Shown: positions 39,400 through 50,242, counted from the stretch's first letter. The stretch: 60,932 nucleotides of DNA from Rhodobacteraceae bacterium REDSEA-S34_B6 (GCA_001627925.1 LUQC01000111.1:1-60932), one strand, 5' to 3'. Notes: generated by a model not told the origin, from the sequence alone. Numbers and translations: made by a program.

Positions 39400-42045
39400 T
39401 TACCCTGTCCAACCAAGCCCCGCTGAAATACAATTCATACTTTGCATCAGCTGAATTCGGTGCTCATTAACATCATTTTTTCTCACTTGCCGCAACAACT
39501 CTACCTGCGTCTTATGAGCCCAGTCTAGTTGACCAGCATTTTTCTCTATATTCGCGACTATATTTGGAAATCGGTGGCCAATTTTACATTCAGTTAATTC
39601 CTCTACTACTTCAATGCATGATCGGTATTCCTGGTTAACCTTACTGTATATTACCTCGGCAACTTTATTATTATCCACCAACCCACTATAAAGTAGCGCT
39701 ATTTCCATATTTGCCAATAATAGAGACTTTTCGATTTCATCAACGCATAAATGGAACAGTGGCACCCTACTAAATGCCTTTCTCAGAACTTTTTTACTTG
39801 ACGATCCTCTTATTTCACAAAACTTCTTAACAGCCTCTCCAAACCCATACCAGCTGCTAATCAAATGTCTATTTTGGCTCCATGCAAAAACCCATGGTAT
39901 CGCCCTCAAATCTGATAAACTGGACGCCCCAAATCGCCTTGCAGGTCGAGAACCAATTTTCAACAATGATAATTCATCAACCGGACTTGCTTGATTAAAA
40001 TAAGATACAAAATCACTGTGGTTAACCAAATTTAGATACGAAAGTTGGCTTAAACTTGAAAGCGCTTCCATAACGTCTTCGGCCTCTGGATCTACAGCTG
40101 AAACATTCGGCAGAGTAGAATGATGTAAAACTGATGACGAAAGAAGTTCTAACTGGGTGGCAGCCGTACCAATATTAGCATATTTTGAGGTAACAACCTC
40201 GCCTTGCTCAGTCAGCCTAAGCGTGCCATTAAGCGTTCCCTTGGGTTGAGCTGCAATTGCTCGATCAGTCGGAGCACCTCCTCTACTTACCGACCCACCT
40301 CTTCCATGGAAAAATTTTGGCTTTACGCCATTTTCTGAAAGTGCACGAGTTATAGCTCTTTGTGCCTTATCAAGTGTCCATGATGAGCATAGGAAGCCAC
40401 CGTCCTTATTACTGTCTGAATAGCCTAGCATAATCTCCATAAATGCGTCGGCATCCTTCAAACTTCGGGCTGCGATTGGAAATTCAAAAACTTGCCTTAA
40501 AATCTCAGGCGCCTTATCAAGATCCTCTATGGTCTCAAACAGTGGTACAACCTTCAAAGATAGTTTTTCCGAACCAAAACCTGCATAACGCGCAAGAAGA
40601 AGAACAGACAAAATGTCTGCAGCCGATCTGGTCATAGATAGAATGAATGGTCCAACGGCTTCTGGGTCAGGTCCATTTTGTACTGTCAATATTAACTCTA
40701 AAAGAGAAATCAATTCCAAAGACTCTTCAGTTAATTTGGATTTGTCTAATTTTGGGAGGTTGGGTTGCACTAGCTCTTTTTTTATTTGTTGTAGCCAGCT
40801 TTCAGGCGCAGGATCGATTGAAGTCCCCATAGTGCTCCAAATATTTGCAAGCACTCTAGTAACGACTTCTGAGTTTTGCCGCACATCCAACGTATGAGCA
40901 CTAAAACCAAAAACAGAAGCTTGCCATCTGAGAGGTCGAACAAGCCTATCTGAAATATTAACAGCCCCAATTGAATGTAATGCAGCCTCAATGGCTTTTA
41001 AATCAGTAATGAAATCTTTAACATAGTTATATCTTCCACCGTCCAAACATTGGTTCATTGCCGTGAGCGCCTGTCGAAAAGTTTCGTTTGGATTTCGGCG
41101 TATTAAGCTCTCTGGATCACTTGATCTCAATCTGATTATTTCATTCAAAGTCAGAAAATTACTTTCAGATAAAGGCATAATCTTATTAGAAATGCTCAGT
41201 TGGGATGCAATTTCAGTTAAACTTTCTGAATAAACAGATTGAACCATTTCCTTTGCAGACTCGAGAGCAAACAAAGTTTTCTCTGAGGTAACGTTGGGAT
41301 TACCATCTCGGTCGCCACCGATCCAAGAATGGAAACGAAGGTCAAAATGATCAATATCTTGCTTTCCAAAAACAGATTTAACAGCATCATCGTAGCTTTC
41401 GAATACACGTGGCAACGCCTTGATAATACTGGTTTTATAAAACTGTAGACCCCATTCGATCTCTGCCTCTAACGACGGTCTTTCTAATCGCAACTCTCCC
41501 GTTAGCCACAATAAATCTATTTCTCCCTCGAGGTCTTTTTCTAGCTGCAGTATTTCTTTTGGACCCCATCGAAAGCTGTCAAATTTAACTAGAGTTTGAT
41601 AGATGCGCCTATGGATCTCAAGTACTGAAACACGTTTCGCCTCAGTTGGATGAGCCGTTATTGTAGGCCCAATCGAAAGTTTATTTTGTCGAACGATTCC
41701 TAATAGATGTTTTCTATTATCTGCGTCACTCTCTGATAAAATTCCCCTAAAATTATACTGTGTAGGTTCAATACCGGTGGAACTTTTATAGCCTGAGAGC
41801 CTAGACCTTCGAATGTTTAAAATTTCATCCAGTATTTGAGACAGGTGAAACCAGATTGTCACGGCTTGAAACATGTCACAAAATTGATCGGACCGACAAA
41901 GATAATTACCAGACCTTATTTCCTTAGAAACTTCAGGAGCACGGTTATCCAAAACTTTAAACCATGATTCATGCAGGCGCTTTTGTAGAGCGCTTGCATA
42001 GGATTTATCTTGAATAGAGTGGGCCTGTTCTGCAACTGACAACAT
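39400..42045 (-). CDS. ppc: Phosphoenolpyruvate carboxylase
   Basis: 881-residue enzyme making oxaloacetate from PEP and bicarbonate. Catalytic motifs are intact: TAHPTEAKR (His about 135), [10 protein letters not shown] and [14 protein letters not shown]. The C-terminus is AGLGWTG instead of the usual MRNTG, and positions equal to E. coli Lys773 and Arg832 read Leu and Asn by eye alignment, so three of four aspartate-binding residues are gone. This suggests weak feedback inhibition, useful where malate is the cycle product. It sits between mtkB (31 bp) and glyA (23 bp). Confidence 0.93.
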   Translation of the reverse strand: MLSVAEQAHSIQDKSYASALQKRLHESWFKVLDNRAPEVSKEIRSGNYLCRSDQFCDMFQAVTIWFHLSQILDEILNIRRSRLSGYKSSTGIEPTQYNFRGILSESDADNRKHLLGIVRQNKLSIGPTITAHPTEAKRVSVLEIHRRIYQTLVKFDSFRWGPKEILQLEKDLEGEIDLLWLTGELRLERPSLEAEIEWGLQFYKTSIIKALPRVFESYDDAVKSVFGKQDIDHFDLRFHSWIGGDRDGNPNVTSEKTLFALESAKEMVQSVYSESLTEIASQLSISNKIMPLSESNFLTLNEIIRLRSSDPESLIRRNPNETFRQALTAMNQCLDGGRYNYVKDFITDLKAIEAALHSIGAVNISDRLVRPLRWQASVFGFSAHTLDVRQNSEVVTRVLANIWSTMGTSIDPAPESWLQQIKKELVQPNLPKLDKSKLTEESLELISLLELILTVQNGPDPEAVGPFILSMTRSAADILSVLLLARYAGFGSEKLSLKVVPLFETIEDLDKAPEILRQVFEFPIAARSLKDADAFMEIMLGYSDSNKDGGFLCSSWTLDKAQRAITRALSENGVKPKFFHGRGGSVSRGGAPTDRAIAAQPKGTLNGTLRLTEQGEVVTSKYANIGTAATQLELLSSSVLHHSTLPNVSAVDPEAEDVMEALSSLSQLSYLNLVNHSDFVSYFNQASPVDELSLLKIGSRPARRFGASSLSDLRAIPWVFAWSQNRHLISSWYGFGEAVKKFCEIRGSSSKKVLRKAFSRVPLFHLCVDEIEKSLLLANMEIALLYSGLVDNNKVAEVIYSKVNQEYRSCIEVVEELTECKIGHRFPNIVANIEKNAGQLDWAHKTQVELLRQVRKNDVNEHRIQLMQSMNCISAGLGWTG

Positions 42046-42076
42046 GGTTTGACCTATCTTAGCGTGCTATTTTGAT

Positions 42077-42967
42077 CTAAGCTGCTTCCTTCATTACTTT
42101 AGCAATTGTGTCTCCAATTACTGCAGGATTAGGAGCAACAGTCACACCAGCTGCTGACAAAATTTCTACTTTTTCGCTGGCACTTTCGCCAAACGCAGAA
42201 ATTATTGCACCAGCATGTCCCATAGTTCTGCCTTTTGGTGCAGTTAACCCAGCAACATAGGCAACAACGGGCTTTTTAACATGATCTTTTATGTATGCCG
42301 CAGCCTCTGCCTCCTGAGGCCCACCTATCTCACCAATCATACAAATCACGTGAGTATCATCATCTTCTTCAAAACGCTGCAAAATATCTTTAAAAGAAGA
42401 ACCATTTATTGGGTCACCGCCGATACCTACAGATGTAGATACACCAATACCATGTGCTTTCAACTGTGCGGCAGCTTCGTAGCCCAAGGTACCTGAGCGT
42501 CCAACGATGCCAACATTACCTTGCAGGTAAATGTGACCAGGCATAATTCCAAGCAAGGCCTTGCCTGGACTAATTGTACCAGCGCAGTTAGGACCGGTCA
42601 GGACCATACGTTTTTCTTTTGGATATCTATACATATACCGCTTCACTTGTATCATATCTTGCGCAGGAATACCGTCAGTTATACACACACAATATTTTAT
42701 GCCAGCATCAGCAGCTTCCATTATACTGTCAGCAGCAAAGGGTGGTGGAACAAATACTAGGCTTGCTTCTGCACCAGTTTTTTCAACGGCTTCAGCAACA
42801 GTATCAAATACTGGTAAACCTTCTACTTCCATACCACCTTTCCCCGGAACAACTCCACCAACAACGTTAGTGCCATATTTTACCATATCGGCGGTATGAA
42901 AACGGGCCATCTTGCCGGTAATACCTTGAACAATCACGGGGGTATTTCTATCAATTAATATACTCAT
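42077..42967 (-). CDS. mtkB: Malate-CoA ligase alpha subunit (malate thiokinase)
   Basis: 296-residue SucD-like subunit. [14 protein letters not shown] (CoA site, about residues 15-28) and the phosphohistidine in TMGHAGAI (about 250) are present. Succinyl-CoA synthetase is the close alternative, but position between sga/mtkA and ppc in a serine-cycle operon favours malate. It overlaps mtkA by 4 bp (ATGA). Confidence 0.88.
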   Translation of the reverse strand: MSILIDRNTPVIVQGITGKMARFHTADMVKYGTNVVGGVVPGKGGMEVEGLPVFDTVAEAVEKTGAEASLVFVPPPFAADSIMEAADAGIKYCVCITDGIPAQDMIQVKRYMYRYPKEKRMVLTGPNCAGTISPGKALLGIMPGHIYLQGNVGIVGRSGTLGYEAAAQLKAHGIGVSTSVGIGGDPINGSSFKDILQRFEEDDDTHVICMIGEIGGPQEAEAAAYIKDHVKKPVVAYVAGLTAPKGRTMGHAGAIISAFGESASEKVEILSAAGVTVAPNPAVIGDTIAKVMKEAA

Positions 42968-44163
42968 TTTACTGCCCTCAATTTAGGTTCTCCAATGGAG
43001 TCACTCTGCCAAGCTTGAACTGATCGTTCGGCTGCCTCCATCAATGTTGTTGCTCTGATAATTGGAAGTCCAGACTTTGCTAAAATCTTCTGTCCTTCTT
43101 CCACATTCGTGCCCGCCAACCGGACGATAACTGGAACATTAACTTGGACTTCGCGCAGTGCCTGAACAACACCCTCAGCAACCCAATCACATCGGTTTAT
43201 TCCGGCAAAAATATTGACTAAGACCGCTTGTACATTGTCATCAGACATTACCAAACGAAAAGCTTTAGCAACTCGCTCAGGTGTAGCCCCGCCTCCAATA
43301 TCAAGAAAATTAGCTGGTTCACCACCGGCTAGCTTGATCGTATCCATCGTTGCCATAGCTAGCCCAGCACCATTTACTATGCAGCCAATATTGCCTTCTA
43401 ATCCAACATAGCTTAGCCCTCTATCAGCGGCACGGCTTTCCCTTGGATCTTCCTGACTTTTATCACGTAATTCCGAAATATGAGGATGCCTGAACAGGGC
43501 ATTATCATCAAATGTCATTTTAGCATCTAATGCTAGGATCCGACTATCCCCAGTGACTACCAGAGGGTTTATTTCAACCATGGTTGCATCATGCTCTCTG
43601 AACGCACGGTAACAACCTTGCAGCGTCCTAACCATACTTTGAGTTAAAGCCGGATCAATACCTAGTTTGAAAGCGATTTGCCTACATTGAAAATCTTGTA
43701 AGCCAACTGCTGGCTCAACGGTTGAACGCACAATGCTATCAGGTTTTTCCGCCGATATATCTTCAATTTCCATGCCGCCTTCTGCAGAGGCTACGATCAT
43801 CACTCTTTGGGATGACCGGTCTAGAACAAATCCGAGATAAATTTCCCTATCAATTGGCACACCACCTTCTACGTACACACGGTAAACACCTTTACCGTTA
43901 GAGTCTGTTTGGTGAGTGACTAATTTGCTTCCAAATAGGTTTTCACATGTTTCTACAATTTCCGTGTCGCTGTGACAAACCTTAACACCGCCGGCTTTGC
44001 CGCGACCTCCTGCGTGCACCTGCGCCTTTACAACCCAAGTATCGCCTCCAAGCTCTCGGGCGCGGTATGCAGCTTGTTCTGGACTGTATGCGAGAGCTCC
44101 CGGAGGAACGCCGACACCAAAGTTTGCCAGTATTTCTTTTGCTTGATATTCGTGGATATCCAT
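42964..44163 (-). CDS. mtkA: Malate-CoA ligase beta subunit (malate thiokinase)
   Basis: 399-residue SucC-like subunit with an ATP-grasp domain ([18 protein letters not shown], about residues 43-60) and a C-terminal CoA-ligase domain ([17 protein letters not shown]). With MtkB it makes malyl-CoA, the substrate of Mcl across the divergon. The serine-cycle context, not residue motifs, separates it from SucC. Confidence 0.88.
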   Translation of the reverse strand: MDIHEYQAKEILANFGVGVPPGALAYSPEQAAYRARELGGDTWVVKAQVHAGGRGKAGGVKVCHSDTEIVETCENLFGSKLVTHQTDSNGKGVYRVYVEGGVPIDREIYLGFVLDRSSQRVMIVASAEGGMEIEDISAEKPDSIVRSTVEPAVGLQDFQCRQIAFKLGIDPALTQSMVRTLQGCYRAFREHDATMVEINPLVVTGDSRILALDAKMTFDDNALFRHPHISELRDKSQEDPRESRAADRGLSYVGLEGNIGCIVNGAGLAMATMDTIKLAGGEPANFLDIGGGATPERVAKAFRLVMSDDNVQAVLVNIFAGINRCDWVAEGVVQALREVQVNVPVIVRLAGTNVEEGQKILAKSGLPIIRATTLMEAAERSVQAWQSDSIGEPKLRAVK

Positions 44164-44196
44164 ATGTTTTCTCCGACTAAAACTTTAAATTTTCTC

Positions 44197-45444
44197 TTAT
44201 TCAGCTGCAACGGCTACATTGTACGATGAATTCAAAGACTCTTTGACAAAAGCGTCATCAACATTGCCACCTAAATCACGTATCGCCTGCGCAAACCGGT
44301 CTACTATCTCAGTCACAGACTCGCGTGTTAGTAAGTTTAGAATACCGATCCTAACTTGAACAGGTTCAGATAAAGTCGGCCAAATTCCAAAATTCTGTGC
44401 TCGGCAATGCTGTACAAGTTCCATTTCTCTACCAGCCAAGTCCTTTGGCAGATTCAATACAACTAATGAAGTCATATTGGATGTTACTTCACACCCCATA
44501 GCCTCTACCGCTGACCGAAGTGCATTCTCATGGTATTCATATTCTGCAGAGCGTGCAGCTAAACCTTGCGCCAGAGTTATCCGCAATGCCTCGTGAAAGG
44601 CAGCTATTGCATACGCAGAATGGGTTCGATGGTATGTACCTTTCTCAACATCTTTGCCTTCGACGATCCCCCAATGACGGGCTTCCATCACAGGGTGATG
44701 AACAAATGAACGAGCGCCGGATGCGAGAACCGTTTCAATAAAATGATCACTGAAAGATACTGGAGCGTAGGTTACTGGCAAACAGCAGATACCCTTCTGC
44801 GGACACGAAGCCCACCCATGGATACCCGGATAGTCGTCAATTCTAAAGTTTGAAACACCAAGGGAAGATACAGCATCAACTAGGCCAAGAACTTCATACT
44901 TTTCGCAAGCGGCGCTGAAGCCCTGTACGTCGTTAATTCTTCCTGAGCCAGTTTCCCAATGCGCCATTGCTGCCCATTTTGGTTTGTGCTCACTTAAAGC
45001 TTTCTCAATAATCTCACCCGAAACCGATTGGCCATGTGGAACATTGATCGTAATAACTGATGATGCTTCAGGGTTGAGAGAGTTTTGAGCCATCTCTTCC
45101 GCGGTCGCTGCTTTCATTCGGGCCGATAAGGCGTCGATTCCAGAAAAGGTTCCGTTCACGAACATTACAACCTTGTCGCCTGGTTGAACTCCACTAAACA
45201 TCATGTCAAGACCGCTCCATCCAGTGCCAGCAACTCCAAATGTGTGGATATTGCTCGTACCCCAAACGTCACGCAGCATTTTTTTGCATTCTATCATCCC
45301 TCGTAAAACGTCTGCATGCATGTGGTCCGCTAAGCCAGCATTTGAAAACGCAGCTAATACTCTTGCATCCGTATTGCCTGGCCCTGGACCAGCAGCTATT
45401 GTTTGAGGTATTTCTAGTTTTGGGAAAATATTTTCGTTTGACAT
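44197..45444 (-). CDS. sga: Serine-glyoxylate aminotransferase
   Basis: 415-residue class V PLP enzyme that turns serine and glyoxylate into hydroxypyruvate and glycine. AAGPGPGNTDARVLAA (about residues 17-32) and the PLP lysine in ASCPQKGICCLPVT (about 204-217) fit. ATG 45444 has AAGGAG 8 bases before and is preferred over the open frame to 45504. It heads the minus-strand serine-cycle operon. Confidence 0.92.
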   Translation of the reverse strand: MSNENIFPKLEIPQTIAAGPGPGNTDARVLAAFSNAGLADHMHADVLRGMIECKKMLRDVWGTSNIHTFGVAGTGWSGLDMMFSGVQPGDKVVMFVNGTFSGIDALSARMKAATAEEMAQNSLNPEASSVITINVPHGQSVSGEIIEKALSEHKPKWAAMAHWETGSGRINDVQGFSAACEKYEVLGLVDAVSSLGVSNFRIDDYPGIHGWASCPQKGICCLPVTYAPVSFSDHFIETVLASGARSFVHHPVMEARHWGIVEGKDVEKGTYHRTHSAYAIAAFHEALRITLAQGLAARSAEYEYHENALRSAVEAMGCEVTSNMTSLVVLNLPKDLAGREMELVQHCRAQNFGIWPTLSEPVQVRIGILNLLTRESVTEIVDRFAQAIRDLGGNVDDAFVKESLNSSYNVAVAAE

Positions 45445-45548
45445 GACTACTCCTTGCAAATCTTCTGCAATGTTATCTAGATCAATCAATAAAAAAGAAA
45501 ACACCTCTAACTATTGCTTTTGGGTAACTTTAAGTATAGTATTTTACC

Positions 45549-45602
45549 TACCCATTTATCGAAATATACAAATGTATCCAGAAATAACCACCTAAACAGG
45601 TA
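45549..45602. promoter_or_regulatory. Candidate LuxR/NarL-type sites in the serine-cycle divergent promoter
   Basis: TACCCAT at 45549-45555 fits the NarL heptamer TACYYMT, and ACCT-AAAC-AGGT (45590-45601) is an inverted repeat whose minus strand reads TACCTGT. Both lie in the 176-bp gap between sga and the LuxR gene. Assignment to that regulator is inference. Confidence 0.35.
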
Positions 45603-45620
45603 GTTTTACAGAAGGACTAG

Positions 45621-46259
45621 ATGTCAAACTTAGATAATACCAAACCAATTGATATAATATTGTGTGATAGCAATCCATTAGTACTCTCAGCAATGTCTGA
45701 AACTTTTGAGGAGGATTCGCGATTCTCTCTAGTGGCGACTAGTGGTACTTCTGAAGGATTTTTAGCAACAATTTTACGGATCGACGTACAGCTATGCATA
45801 ATCGACTGGAATATAAGAGATCTTGGTGCAGAAAAATTAATAGACGTATTAAGAAGCCAAAGCATTCCGCCTAGAACAATAATATATGGCAATGGGAGTG
45901 ATCCAGATATTGCAAGACAGGCAATGGGAGCTGGAGCGGCTGCGTTTGTATCGAGATCCTCTCCAATTGAAACCCTTATTCAAACTTGCTTAGACGTCGC
46001 CGATGGTAAAATGGTATTTCCATTTTTAGATGTAAGAGAATTACGAAATGATCCAATCAACACACTATCCCGTAAAGAAAGAGTAATAATCGAAGCACTT
46101 TCTGAAGGGTTGACAAATAAGCAGCTATCTACTCGACTGGAAATTTCAGCCAATACTGTAAAGTTTCACATATCGAACATATTTGACAAGCTTAATGTAA
46201 AAAATAGAGCCCAAGCCATCGCACACTATTACAAGTCAAAGTCTAAACTAAATGAATAG
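45621..46259 (+). CDS. LuxR/NarL-type regulator with atypical receiver
   Basis: 212-residue two-domain regulator. The receiver-like part (about residues 10-125) keeps the acidic CDSN and the acceptor Asp in CIIDWN, but the conserved Thr/Ser is Gly (IIYGNG) and the Lys is missing (AAFVSRSSP). The C-terminal LuxR HTH (about 150-205) has LSEGLTNKQLSTRLEISAN and TVKFHISNIFDKL. It sits at the centre of the serine-cycle divergon with no histidine kinase nearby, so it may respond to something other than phosphorylation. GAAGGA precedes the ATG. Confidence 0.88.
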   Translation: MSNLDNTKPIDIILCDSNPLVLSAMSETFEEDSRFSLVATSGTSEGFLATILRIDVQLCIIDWNIRDLGAEKLIDVLRSQSIPPRTIIYGNGSDPDIARQAMGAGAAAFVSRSSPIETLIQTCLDVADGKMVFPFLDVRELRNDPINTLSRKERVIIEALSEGLTNKQLSTRLEISANTVKFHISNIFDKLNVKNRAQAIAHYYKSKSKLNE

Positions 46260-46362
46260 AAGAACGTTGTGTACACTGGCATTCATAATTTTTTATTGAC
46301 AGTAAAAATTTTATAGTCAATGAGCACGATCAGACAATTCAATATTTAGGAGGAACCATAAA

Positions 46363-47340
46363 ATGTCTTTTTTTCCAATTGAGCAGGCGCCAGCCAGATT
46401 GAACCGATCCGAACTCGCGGTTCCGGGCTCTCAAGTTAATATGTTTCAAAAGGCAGCGGACTCCGATGTAGATATAATTTTTCTAGATTTAGAAGATGCA
46501 GTAGCGCCAGATGAGAAAGAGCAAGCACGCAAGAACATCATTAAGGCTTTGAATGAAATAGACTGGGGCACCAAAACCATGTCTATCAGAATTAATGGAC
46601 TAGACACCCACTATATGTATCGAGATGTAGTCGACATTGTCGAACAAGCGGGAGAAAGATTAGACCTAATAATGATCCCAAAAGTAGGAACTGCTGCTGA
46701 TGTATACGCCGTCGACATGATGGTCACCCAAGTTGAAGATGCAATGGGCTATAAAAAAAGGATTGGCTTTGAACATATAATTGAGACGGCATTAGGCATG
46801 CAAAACGTTTCTGAAATTGCAGCGGCTTCGAAACGCAATGAAAGCTTACATTTTGGAGTTGCTGACTACGCCGCTTCTACCCGAGCTCGTACAACTAGTA
46901 TTGGTGGTGTGCATCCGGATTACTCAGTACTAACAGATAAAGTAGAGGGTGAGGAACGAGATACTCACTGGGGTGATATGTGGCACTATGCTATAGCACG
47001 TATGGTCGTTGCGGCTCGTGCAAATGGGTTAAGGCCAATAGATGGACCCTTTGGAGATTTCCAAGATCCGGATGGTTTCCGAGCAGCCGCAAAGAGGGCT
47101 GCTGTTTTAGGATGCGAAGGGAAATGGGCAATTCACCCGAGTCAAATTGCATTAGCAAATGAAGTAATGAGCCCATCAGATGCCGAAATACTTAAGGCAA
47201 ACCGGATTTTAGAAGCTATGGCTGATGCGGAAGCAAGTGGTAAAGGTGCGGTATCTCTTGATGGGCGGCTTATAGATTACGCATCTATAAAGCAGGCTGA
47301 AGTTCTTGTTGAGAAAGCAAAGCAAATTGCCGGTCGATGA
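46363..47340 (+). CDS. mcl: Malyl-CoA lyase
   Basis: 325-residue HpcH/CitE-type lyase that splits malyl-CoA into acetyl-CoA and glyoxylate. FLDLEDAVAPDEK (about residues 44-56, metal-binding acids), RINGLDT, and GFEHIIETALGM (about 132-143) are present. A strong AGGAGG site lies before the ATG. It begins 103 bp after the LuxR gene and overlaps gckA. Confidence 0.93.
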   Translation: MSFFPIEQAPARLNRSELAVPGSQVNMFQKAADSDVDIIFLDLEDAVAPDEKEQARKNIIKALNEIDWGTKTMSIRINGLDTHYMYRDVVDIVEQAGERLDLIMIPKVGTAADVYAVDMMVTQVEDAMGYKKRIGFEHIIETALGMQNVSEIAAASKRNESLHFGVADYAASTRARTTSIGGVHPDYSVLTDKVEGEERDTHWGDMWHYAIARMVVAARANGLRPIDGPFGDFQDPDGFRAAAKRAAVLGCEGKWAIHPSQIALANEVMSPSDAEILKANRILEAMADAEASGKGAVSLDGRLIDYASIKQAEVLVEKAKQIAGR

Positions 47341-48604
47341 CCTTAACGCATTAAAAGACAACGCTGTAGAAGCCTATAGAGCTGCTGTTGAAAGGGCAAA
47401 CCCTTTTACAGCAGTTCAATCTTGCATCAAAAAAAATGGTATACCAACACCTAAAAACGATGGACAGACACTAGTTATTGGCGTTGGTAAGGCAGCTCCA
47501 GCAATGATCAAAGGTCTACTAGAACTACTGGATGGACCAAATAACTGTATTTGCATAACTCACAAAGAAAATGGAGAACATGTTGAAAATTGTGAGATGT
47601 TTAAGGCTGGGCATCCCGTGCCTGACCAGACGGGAGAATTAGGATCAAAACGCGTGATCGCTGCACTGGAACAGGTCGGTAAAGATGACCAAGTTCTTTT
47701 CCTAGTATCCGGGGGGGGATCTGCTTTGATGCCAGCGCCTGTCGATGGAATTAAACTAGGAGACAAAATAGTCCTTAATGAAATTCTATTGGAAAGTGGA
47801 TTAAGTATTGATGAGATGAACCATGTTAGACAACAAACTTCAAAGTTAAAAGGCGGTGGCTTGCTGCATTATGCGGATCCAGCTCCAGTAACAAGTTATA
47901 TTCTTTCAGATGTGATTGGGAATGACCTACGGGTGATTGCAAGCGGACCAACCGTAAGCCCGCTCGGTACTAAAAAAAGCGCTTTAGACATTCTTGCCAG
48001 TAACAACCTATTGAAGTTAATTCCACAAAATATACTAAACCACTTCGAAGCGGAAACATCTGAACGAAAAAGCAATGATGCAGTTAATTATTTGATCGGC
48101 GATAACCGAGAAAGTATTTACGCTTCAGCAGAGTCTTTAAGCAAAAGCTTTGTGACATTTGTTGAAGACGAGCCATTGATTGGCGATGTAAAAGATGCAG
48201 CAAAAAAAATTCATCAAAAATTAAAAGAAATTGAGTCGAGTACTAAACCTACCGCCATAGTATGGGGTGGTGAAACAACTGTTAAAATCAAAGGCTCTGG
48301 CCTAGGGGGACGCAATCAAGAACTCGCGTTAATTGTTGCTGAATTAGCTCATCAAGACCCGATTAGAAAATCATGGACTTTTCTGTCAGGAGGCACAGAC
48401 GGACGAGATGGCCCAACCGAAGCAGCCGGGGCTATTGTTGATCAAGAAACATGTAAACGTATTCTTAACGAAGGTTATCAAGTTTATGATTTCTTAGCAG
48501 AAAATAACAGTAACAAAGCTCTAAAAATATCCAATGACCTCCTGCATACTGGAGCTACTGGTACTAATGTAGCAGATGTGCAGATCCTTATAGTTTCTCA
48601 GTAG
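47327..48604 (+). CDS. gckA: Glycerate 2-kinase
   Basis: 425-residue MOFRL-type glycerate kinase, which makes 2-phosphoglycerate for PEP. GVGKAAPAM (about residues 52-60), VSGGGSALM (about 127), the TSYILSDVIGNDLRVIASGP block, and C-terminal SGGTDGRDGPTEAAGA are typical. TTG 47327 is chosen since the family N-terminus begins here, overlapping mcl by 14 bp; TTG 47306 is possible. It closes the serine-cycle set; hydroxypyruvate reductase is absent. Confidence 0.9.
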   Translation: MPVDDLNALKDNAVEAYRAAVERANPFTAVQSCIKKNGIPTPKNDGQTLVIGVGKAAPAMIKGLLELLDGPNNCICITHKENGEHVENCEMFKAGHPVPDQTGELGSKRVIAALEQVGKDDQVLFLVSGGGSALMPAPVDGIKLGDKIVLNEILLESGLSIDEMNHVRQQTSKLKGGGLLHYADPAPVTSYILSDVIGNDLRVIASGPTVSPLGTKKSALDILASNNLLKLIPQNILNHFEAETSERKSNDAVNYLIGDNRESIYASAESLSKSFVTFVEDEPLIGDVKDAAKKIHQKLKEIESSTKPTAIVWGGETTVKIKGSGLGGRNQELALIVAELAHQDPIRKSWTFLSGGTDGRDGPTEAAGAIVDQETCKRILNEGYQVYDFLAENNSNKALKISNDLLHTGATGTNVADVQILIVSQ

Positions 48605-48739
48605 TACGCTCTAATTTCACATCTTTTTTATTATGTTTTTGGTCGCACTTACAAAATTAAAATTTGGTAATACTTTTATTTGGATATTTTTGAAAGTTGT
48701 GATAAACCATCCGAAGCCAACTAGAGAAGGGACACTTTA

Positions 48740-48841
48740 ATGGCTGGAGTGCTACGCAGACTTCGGTCTGAATTGGAATACCAAAGATATGCATGGAATG
48801 TATTTTATCGTTGGTATGTATTAAAAGACTATAAAAAATAA
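48740..48841 (+). CDS. Possible 33-residue basic/aromatic small protein
   Basis: ATG at 48740 opens a 33-codon frame with a GAAGGGA site 7-8 bases before it. The product is rich in Arg, Lys, Tyr and Trp (MAGVLRRLRSELEY, then WNVFYRWYVLKDYKK) and could be an amphipathic membrane-surface peptide. It ends 3 bp before a strong terminator, which would give a short transcript of its own or the tail of the mcl-gckA message. I do not recognise a family. Confidence 0.5.
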   Translation: MAGVLRRLRSELEYQRYAWNVFYRWYVLKDYKK

Positions 48842-48844
48842 ATG

Positions 48845-48879
48845 AACCCTTTGGGAATAGCCTCCCAAAGGGTTTTTTT
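48845..48879. terminator. Strong intrinsic terminator after gckA and the small ORF
   Basis: A perfect 12-bp stem (AACCCTTTGGGA / TCCCAAAGGGTT), 6-nt loop and a 7-T run on the plus strand. The minus side faces an A/T tract, so it can also stop the convergent MFS gene, whose stop codon (48878-48880) lies at its edge. Confidence 0.9.
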
Positions 48880-50242
48880 AACTTCTCCTTGGCGGATACT
48901 TACTAAGGTATCGAGAAAAATAAAATAAACCGAGAATAGCGAGTACTAAGATAAAAGCCGGTAGAATGGTTATTGAGTTTTGCAAAGCTCTGAGTGCTTC
49001 AGGAACTTGATCCGTAAATCCCTCACCAGATTCTCTCCACCCAAACAAAGCAAGAATGAGCGATAGTATTAATGGTGCAATTGCGTTTGCGACTTTTTGT
49101 CCAAATAACCAAATCGCGCTAAATGCACCCTCGATAGCATCTCCCGACTCGCTGCGAGTTATATCCATGAGATCGGGATAAATTGCCCATGGGATCTGTT
49201 GGTATGCGCCATTCGTCATTCCCGCGACGACAAACAAGATGGCTATCAGCATGATGTCTACAGATGGTAAACTTATAAAAATCGCAACAAGTAAAATTAT
49301 ATAAATAACGAGCCCAAAAATTAATGCACTAACTTTTCCTAAGCGAGCTGACATCCAAACCCAGAAAGCCTGACTTAGAATAGACCCAAACACAAAGCAA
49401 GCGAACAACAATGATAGTATCCCAAGCGCACTAGATGCGGGCGACAATAAGGAGTTCCCACTATCAAAGATTAAATAAATTGCAGCAAAAGGGAGCCCAG
49501 CGGTTATTAGTGCAATTGCCAGGGTCATGATCCCATAAAGGCAAACTAAAATAACAAATGGTTTGTTCTTAAAGACCAATAACCAGGTTGACATAAATCC
49601 CCGAACCGAAGGCGATAATATCCTTGGTGCTGAACGAGTTGACCATAAGGATCCCCAGATGGATAAAACTATAATTGGAGCAACGTATATTGCTGCTATA
49701 AAATGGCCATCTCGTGTACCTCCGGCGAGCTGCGGAATTACCGAACCACCAAGTAGTATCCCTACACTTGCAAAAGCCATTCTGAAACCCATCATTGTTG
49801 ATCTTTCTTTGGGATCTTGAGTCATCTCACCGGCCGTCGCTCCATATGGGATTGCTACCATGGTAAAGCCGACTGTTGCCAGTGCAAAGAAACCGCCAAC
49901 CCAAATGATAGTTCCTAAAAGGCTCAATGATTGGGGCACCCCAAATAATCCAATAATACCCCCAGAAAGAATTAATGCACCGATGACCATCCACGGCACT
50001 CTTCTCCCCCAACGCGAGTGAGTTCGGTCAGAAAGATAACCTACTATTGGATCAGTAATTATGTCAAAAATCAAAACACTTGTGGTCAGTAGACCAGCAA
50101 TTCCAACAGGAACGTTAAGATAATTTGTTAAAAATGATAAAACTAATAATTGTTTTACTATAACAAAGACCACGATACCCATATCAGCCAGACCCCAGCC
50201 AGCTTTTTGACCAACCGATAATGTCCGAGTATGCGTTAGCAT
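48878..50242 (-). CDS. MFS transporter of the GPH/MelB-like group
   Basis: 454-residue permease with 12 predicted helices. The N-terminal half has FDIITDPIVGYLSDRTHSRW (about residues 54-73) followed by GRRVPW, the cation-symport signature of glycoside-pentoside-hexuronide carriers. Substrate is unknown. It is monocistronic, facing gckA. Confidence 0.85.
   Translation of the reverse strand: MLTHTRTLSVGQKAGWGLADMGIVVFVIVKQLLVLSFLTNYLNVPVGIAGLLTTSVLIFDIITDPIVGYLSDRTHSRWGRRVPWMVIGALILSGGIIGLFGVPQSLSLLGTIIWVGGFFALATVGFTMVAIPYGATAGEMTQDPKERSTMMGFRMAFASVGILLGGSVIPQLAGGTRDGHFIAAIYVAPIIVLSIWGSLWSTRSAPRILSPSVRGFMSTWLLVFKNKPFVILVCLYGIMTLAIALITAGLPFAAIYLIFDSGNSLLSPASSALGILSLLFACFVFGSILSQAFWVWMSARLGKVSALIFGLVIYIILLVAIFISLPSVDIMLIAILFVVAGMTNGAYQQIPWAIYPDLMDITRSESGDAIEGAFSAIWLFGQKVANAIAPLILSLILALFGWRESGEGFTDQVPEALRALQNSITILPAFILVLAILGLFYFSRYLSKYPPRRS

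Noticed and set aside
42561-42899. Plus-strand frame of 112 codons inside mtkB
   Set aside because: Lies wholly within a well-supported gene on the other strand and has no recognisable features.
42077-44163. Succinyl-CoA synthetase reading of mtkAB
   Set aside because: Sequence alone does not exclude it, but the genes lie between sga and ppc in a serine-cycle operon.
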